A stretch of DNA of 64,000 nucleotides from Patellaria atrata CBS 101060 (Eukaryota > Ascomycota > Dothideomycetes > Patellariales > Patellariaceae): the NCBI GenBank assembly GCA_010093705.1, contig MU006090.1:1639817-1703816 (forward strand). Direction: 5' to 3'. Positions 58,262 through 64,000 of this stretch are shown in pieces. Each line of letters begins with the position of its first letter. The first letter of the stretch is position 1. Made by a program: the position numbers and the translations under genes. The notes beneath the pieces are model-generated. The model was not told where the DNA came from, did not search any database, and saw only the letters and a list, made by a program, of their open reading frames with translations.

Positions 58262-60062
58262 CGTGACCGTACGGATGCTTGACTTGGTTTTGAGAAACCC
58301 CGCGGTAAAGGAGGACGTGAGAAATGGAGAGGAGAAGAGCACAGCTAGAGACGGAAAGGGGAGTATCTCTGTGTTCCAGGAATGCCTGTGGCGTATGACA
58401 GTATTGTTACTCGATAGTGATAACTGTTTAACTGTACTGCCAGACACTGACTCGATGTCTCTGAGTGAGGACGAAGGATCTGAAGAAGAAATGGAAAGAC
58501 TGAGAGCAAAGAAGCTTTTTTTTTAAGAGCCGACATCTTGGTCAATATTGCAACTCCGGCTTTGACGGTTGAGAGAAGAGGTGAGTGGGGATTTGGTGCT
58601 GGTCAAAGACTCAATTGCAGCAGTGGAATGGTTATACAATTGGATTTCCACGGGATTGTGTATGAGAAGAGAAAAAGAACTTATGTTCAATCAATAATCA
58701 TTTTAAGGGAAAGGGTCCTCGCTATTTCCACATTTCGTTTGGTACGTTTGAAACGCTACCCTGGTACTGAAGAGGGTAGTTAGTGAAATACGAAAGAGCG
58801 TCACGACAAATACAGCTCGTCCAAAGCAAGTGCAAATAAAGTAAAGCAATATCATTCTATAGAAAATGTCAAAAGATTCCCACTGTTACCTATGTATTCT
58901 GCTATCATTTTTCGATCTCAGCTTCTGTTTCTCAATTTCAGAAAGAAAGTGCTCTTTGCTTACCATGAGACCGTATCCCGCCTAATATTCCTACTTTCTT
59001 ATTTATACTCTATCTCATAGGTACTTTCACCAGCCGCTCTTGATCATATCCAGGGCTCACGTCCCCGTCCGTAGCAGAGAAAACCAGATTGTTTGAACGG
59101 AACCTGGGGGTACTCGCGGTCAGACGTTACTACCTGGCTCACATTTTGACCACTTGCATGTTCATTCACAATAAGGTAGTCATCTCATGTTCTAGCAATT
59201 GTAGCCGCAAGAGCAATCGTCATCTCCCAAAGGTGCGTCATACTTCCCTCCTGACGTTAACTTTGAGGTATGTTATCACGTAGACAACCGCAGTACATGA
59301 CTCTCAAGCTACGCTGGACCTTGTAAGGACCCTCACTTTCCTCCTTGTATTTTCAACCTAGTATGGGCTTACTCAAAGGAGACCCCTATCTAGCCTCACA
59401 ACACAAGTGGAATAGTATGTTTACCTAAGAGAAGAAATGACGTTGGTTCTATGTCCGGTAGCGGGTTCGATGAACTTTATCGCAGCAAAATTTTCCTATT
59501 TGTTTACCTCGGGCCACCGCCTTCGGCCCCGTTGTCACAGCAACGCGTCTCCCACCACCACCACCCACAACCTTCCCGCCCTCGCACTTTCACCAGCCAC
59601 TTGGTACCGCCCGGCAACTGCTCAAGCTCGGGCCAAATGCCGTCAAAGCATCACGTCGTTAACCCACAAAATGATGAGTTCCTCATTCGGCTAGTCGGTT
59701 TACTTGCGCAATCTCTGAATATATCTTTCCAACTTCTCACCCAAACCTCCATTCTTCTTTCCTTCCATTCTAACCATCACAGATCTCAAAGTCTCCTGAC
59801 AGCTTCTGATTTTCCTTGGACATGCTGACAGTTGTTCTTCTAGACTCAACTTTTTTAAGTCACTAGGTGCCCTGGGTCGTGGTGGCTCGTGTCATGGTCT
59901 GTCTTCGTAAGTTCTATCCCCACTGCCCATTTCTTCACATGCATGTGCTTATCTGATCATACCTAGCTTCCATAGTAACTAGATTCTCCTTTCTCTCACA
60001 ACCATCTCGCATCATCTCACCTCATCTCACTTCCCACTCCCCCAACCCCAATCCTCACGTCT

Positions 60063-60255
60063 AGTTTGTCTGCCAGTTCGTTTACCAGTTCGCCTTCCAG
60101 TTTGCCTTCCCCCTCCCCAGTCTCCCACCTCTCCAGTCTTCCCCTTTCCCAGTCTTCCCCTTCCCCAGTCTTCCCTCCAGTCTTCGCTCCAGCCTTCTCC
60201 CCAGCCTTCCCCCAGTCTTTCCCCAGTCTTTCCCCCCTAGTCTCCCCTCTCTACA
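60063..60255. repeat. Pyrimidine-rich tract with CCCAGTCTTCC-type repeats
   Basis: Almost pure C/T on the plus strand with irregular repeats of CCCAGTCTTCCC and CCAGTTTGCC. The frames open on both strands are a by-product of the composition. Confidence 0.75.
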
Positions 60256-61019
60256 GTCATCTCTAGATTTTCGTTTCCTTCCTTCGTCAGTCCCAGTCAC
60301 TGTGTGTGCTAACCCTTGATTTCCGCTGGACTGAAGATTGACAGATGAAGCGACACAGTTGGTCATTGGTAAGTCCAACCTCTTTTCTCGATAGTGGCTT
60401 GCCTGCTTAGCTTGAGACTCTGGTGGGTCTTAGATAGCAATTAATAGATCTTGTTCTGCTCAAATACTTCCCCAAGTGACTTTCCTTACGATGACCTTCG
60501 TGCTTACCCCCACCTCATAACCATCTACGATTGTCGCCTTGGTGCTCTACTCGAGGTGTCTTGCGTCTGATGGTCTTTTCGCGGGTTGAGCCCCCGTAAG
60601 GGATTGCTTCTACCCCGACGTGCCACGTACCTGACGCGTCCGTCGCCCATGTTCCATGAAGATTTTTGGTGTTTTGGTGCGCCGCAACGATTAATTCATC
60701 TATCGTGATATATCTTCCCACCAATTATCTTCTTCGTATCTTCCTACGAGTAACAAAGATCTTCAACCCGCTAGCTCACGCAGACATATTTGAACCCCCA
60801 TCGCGCATTGACCTCACACCACCAATGCGTAAACAAGGATGAGCGGCCATAGACGTCAACGTTCATTTTCATTCTAATTCATGAGAGGTAGCTAACGGTC
60901 TATTGTTTGAAGTCTTCTCGATTTCGCTAATAGAGGTAATGACATAAACGCATCCCATCCGACAGACCTGTTCCGACGCCTGATCTAGTATCCAACTGGA
61001 AAACGTTCAGATGCCAAGG

Positions 61020-61230
61020 TCAGAGCGCAAGGCTTATAGTTCGAAGCTCAAAGCTCACAGATCGCAACTCAAAGCCCGAAGCCCACAGCTCCCTTCAGAG
61101 CCCACAGCTCAAAGCTCAAAGGCCACAGTTTATAATTCAAGCTCAACTCCTAAAGTTCTAAAGTCCAAAGCTCACAGCTGAAGCTCAAACCTCACACCTC
61201 CCGCCCACACCTCACAGCCCAACCTCAAAC
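61020..61230. repeat. Short irregular repeat AGCTCAAAGCTCACAG
   Basis: Many imperfect 7-10 base repeats of CAAAGCTCA/CACAGCTCA type, just downstream of the SCY1-like stop codon. Confidence 0.7.
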
Positions 61231-61250
61231 CCTAACCCGATGCCTTCCAC

Positions 61251-64000
61251 CTATAACAAACTCTCATACTTATCCATGCCCTGCTTCTGACTCTGTCCGC
61301 GTCCTCCACCCTGCGCACCGATCCCAGCAGCCCTCCCCATTTCTCCACCCACCAAGCCCGACCCAGAAGGCGGCGGGGCAAGCGCGAACCCCGCATACGG
61401 CGAACTAGTTGGAGGTAGAGGAATCCCAAATGCGCCCGTCGATCGCTGGGGCGCGAGGACGTTGTGTGACATCTGTCCGGCGCTCATAGTGTTCATAGAG
61501 GACGAGGGGGTGGACCATGGGTTCGCTGGGGCTGCGGCGGTGGACCAATCGACGGTGTTTAGATGCTGTGCTGGGAAGGAGGAGGTGGGTTGGAGGGGTT
61601 GGGTATAAGAGTGGTTATGTTGCGTATATGGATTTGGTTGTAGCGGTTGTGTGAAGGAGGAGGGTGTTGGTTGGAGGGGCTGGGAGAAGGTGGAAGGGGG
61701 TGCATGGGATGTTAGGTTTGAGGGAGTGAGGGCGGACATGGAGCTGAGGGCTTGGTCGGGGGTTATGGCGCGGGAAGAGGAGTTAGCGGAGAGCATCCTG
61801 GGTTGCGTAGGCGCTTGTGGTGTCGACCATGAGAATGCGGGAGATTGGGAGCGCTGGGTTTGGGAGTCGAGGCGTTGGGTCGATGGACGAGACGGAAGGG
61901 AGGCAGTGGAGGAAGTACCCCATTCATTCGGACTCGCAAGAGGGTTTGTATTGGAGCTTGTTTTGCCACGGCCAAGGACAAGACTCTCAAAGTTGGCTTC
62001 ATCACCGTTTACAGGGCTATTAAGGCCGTTGCTACTTGGGACGCCGAAGTTCATGAAGTCATCTGAGCGTGTAGCGGTAGCATTGGAGGAGGATAGCTCT
62101 TGGAGCTTGCGGGTTTGTTCTTGTTCAATTTTAGAGGAGAGGGATTTGATGAGCTTCATGTAGGATTGGAATTGTTGAAGGTTCAGGAGGGGACCAAGGC
62201 TGAAGGCCCAGATGATGGGCAGAGCTTCCATTGCTAGGAAGTCAGAGTCTGCCACTTTCCCTACTTGGGTAAAGACATCTAACGCTGCCATCTGTACGTC
62301 CCGTTAATACTATTCCCTCAATTGAAGACTTAGACATTTTCGTACCATTACAGCGGGTTCCTTCGTCTTGATACCTTTCAAGAGAGGTACTACTTTCTCT
62401 TGAACAGTATACTTATCCAAAATAGCACTGCTCGATGGTTTCGGTTTCGGTTTGCCTGCTACTACGCCGTCTAGACCGTCACCTTGAGGTGTCGCAGTCC
62501 CGTTAGTTCCGCCACACAGAACATTAAGCGCTTCCAGTCCTCGAATCTTGATTCCCATGCTACTTGTCTTCGCGAAGACAGTTGCTATGACGGGGAATAG
62601 CTCGTTTTTGATGGTGGAAAAATCAAGGACGGGTAAAACATCCGCCAATGTCTTTAACGCCGCATCAATGAGAGAATGAGTTGGGGACTCGAGCGCTAAA
62701 TTTATCAAGGGCAGTATATCTATCGTAAGTTAGTACCGTCTCAGAGTGTTAGGTCATAGCTACATACCATCCTTGAACTCCTTGCCCGAAGAGTTCTCCG
62801 CAATGACACCCATATTCTCCAGAAGTACCATCAGTCCAGCCTCTTTCAGATTTTCTTTTTCCGCTGTTTTGTCCTTTGCAGATCCAGCGCCAAGGAAGAT
62901 CTCCCGCAGACGTGGAATTACCTTCTCGGAAAAGGCGCGTTTGCTTGATGGTAGGACATTAATAATCTTCAAGACGTTCTGTAGCACTAGAGACAAAAGC
63001 TCCCGATCCTTCATCTCTTCTAATAGAGCAGGGAGGACTTTCTTTTCTAAGACAGACTTGGGGAATTGGTTTAGAATGCGGGGCAGACCGCGCATGAATT
63101 GAGACTTTTCATTCGGCGTCTTCGCTGGCAAGGAGTCGAGAAACCGGATAGAAGACACTAGTATGTTGTCAAAGTAATCCGCCTGCTGGAATTCACGAGC
63201 ATTCATTCTCTGGGCAGGTCTTCTTGTGATTAAGCGAGGTAGCAATCCAGTAACGAGAGCTCTGGGTAACGGTTGAGCTGATAGGAAGTTATTGTGCTGA
63301 CTTGGGACATTTGAAGACGATGAGAAAAGACGTTTATACGTCGATGGGCTCCCATTGGATTCCAAGGGACTCTTATGGGGCGAGTTATAGAGTGCAATTA
63401 TGAGAAGACCAAGGGAGAACATATCGGCAGCAGAACTTATATTGGTATCCATAACGAAATCAGGAGACGTGTAGTCAAGGTTCAGTTGTACACTTCGAGG
63501 CAGTCTCGGATCGTGGTTGAGCACTTCAGATAGGGAAATTGGGATAACAGATGTGGGCGTAGTTGAGTTGTCCGGCGGGCTGGCAAATCCAAGTCCAGAT
63601 ATTTTCCAATCAGACTATCACATCAGTCATCAGCGAAGGCACATTAGGAAAAAAAGGTGAAATAAGCCCTACTTTTGCATTGACAAATATAGCATCAGGA
63701 GTGAGATTCGCATGTACAAGCCCTGCGCTCTCGTGTAGAAACTCAAGTCCTTTCCCTATCTGTAATAAACCCTTCTGTATTTCCAACTCATCAATCTCGA
63801 GCTCTCTTCGTTTTCTATTACCATCTGCTTCTTCTATCACATATCGACTCCGTCGTCCGCCCACTCCCCCCGCCTTCTCCTGGTCATCTTTCTCCTGGAG
63901 CACGACAGCTAGCGATGCTGTCACAGGTTCTGTAGCAAATTGTAGCCCTCCACTTCGCGTTTCCTCGACTGGTTCTACTAACTCAAGTATACTCGGATGG
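61251..64000 (-). CDS. SCY1-family pseudokinase with HEAT repeats (partial, 5' end outside the window)
   Basis: Exons within the window are 64000-63673, 63614-62768, 62719-62346 and 62291-61251. Phases are consistent, and the N-terminus lies beyond 64000. The kinase-fold part has GKGLEFLHESAGLVHANLTPDAIFV, where the catalytic HRD is replaced by HAN, then DWKISGLGFASPP instead of DFG, so it is a pseudokinase. A HEAT-like region follows (about 300 residues; FMRGLPRILNQFPKSVLEKKVLPALLEEM). The C-terminus is Ser/Thr/Pro/Asn-rich. This order fits SCYL2/yeast Scy1/fission yeast Ppk32, linked to clathrin-coat and TOR-related trafficking. No transmembrane segment is visible. Confidence 0.88.

Larger units (their letters stand above)
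58262..61250. other. Gene-free stretch with low-complexity DNA
   Basis: About 3 kb with no supported gene. Open frames such as 58538-58783 (+), 59451-59828 (+) and 60515-60724 (-) have no recognisable content. The C/T-rich tract and the short-repeat tract are listed separately. Confidence 0.5.

Overview
The window is nuclear DNA of a filamentous ascomycete (Pezizomycotina). Genes are split by short GT-AG introns, mostly about 45-90 nt, with CTRAY-like branch sites. Proteins include clear fungal forms: an AA9 polysaccharide monooxygenase with a CBM1, a GH79 enzyme, a DUF6604 protein, TMA46, and PRMT5 and taspase-like housekeeping genes. The genus cannot be fixed from the sequence. A plant-biomass-associated lineage fits the secreted enzymes. 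Exon structures below were worked out by hand from splice signals, reading phase and family conservation.

Layout. 0-5.3 kb: two 15-bp minisatellites flank a mitochondrial HMG-box gene, followed by a single-pass SH3 membrane protein. 5.3-13 kb: a mostly gene-poor stretch with an F-box protein and a tiny OST4 gene. 13-15.5 kb: TMA46 and APS kinase. 16-18 kb: a decayed MFS drug transporter. 18-23 kb: a gene-free stretch with degenerate repeats and hairpins. 23-33.5 kb: a dense block with a GPI-type wall protein, PSF1, an intron-bearing tRNA, ARP3, a taspase-like Ntn hydrolase, TFB4 and a SUZ-domain protein. 34-36.3 kb: a broken Pro-Leu-Pro repeat gene. 36.7-41.5 kb: AA9 LPMO and GH79 enzymes around a gene-free gap. 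41.9 kb: a 185-bp MITE. 42.5-48 kb: PRP43 and PRMT5, divergent. 48-57.4 kb: a DUF6604 gene, a gasdermin-like candidate and a 1,698-residue CHAT-NTPase (NLR-like) protein. 58 kb: a small, probably myristoylated protein. 61-64 kb: a SCY1-type pseudokinase cut by the window end.

How genes work together. Most are unrelated housekeeping genes arranged as divergent pairs (OST4/TMA46, ARP3/taspase, TFB4/SUZ, PRP43/PRMT5). The most interesting unit is at 48.2-57.4 kb. A protein whose length and motif order fit fungal gasdermins is transcribed divergently, 432 bp away, from a protein carrying an intact CHAT (caspase-related) His/Cys pair fused to a P-loop NTPase and a long helical C-terminus. This is the layout expected of a protease-activated programmed-cell-death or allorecognition module, with a DUF6604 gene of unknown role next to it. 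No virus-like or LTR element was recognised.
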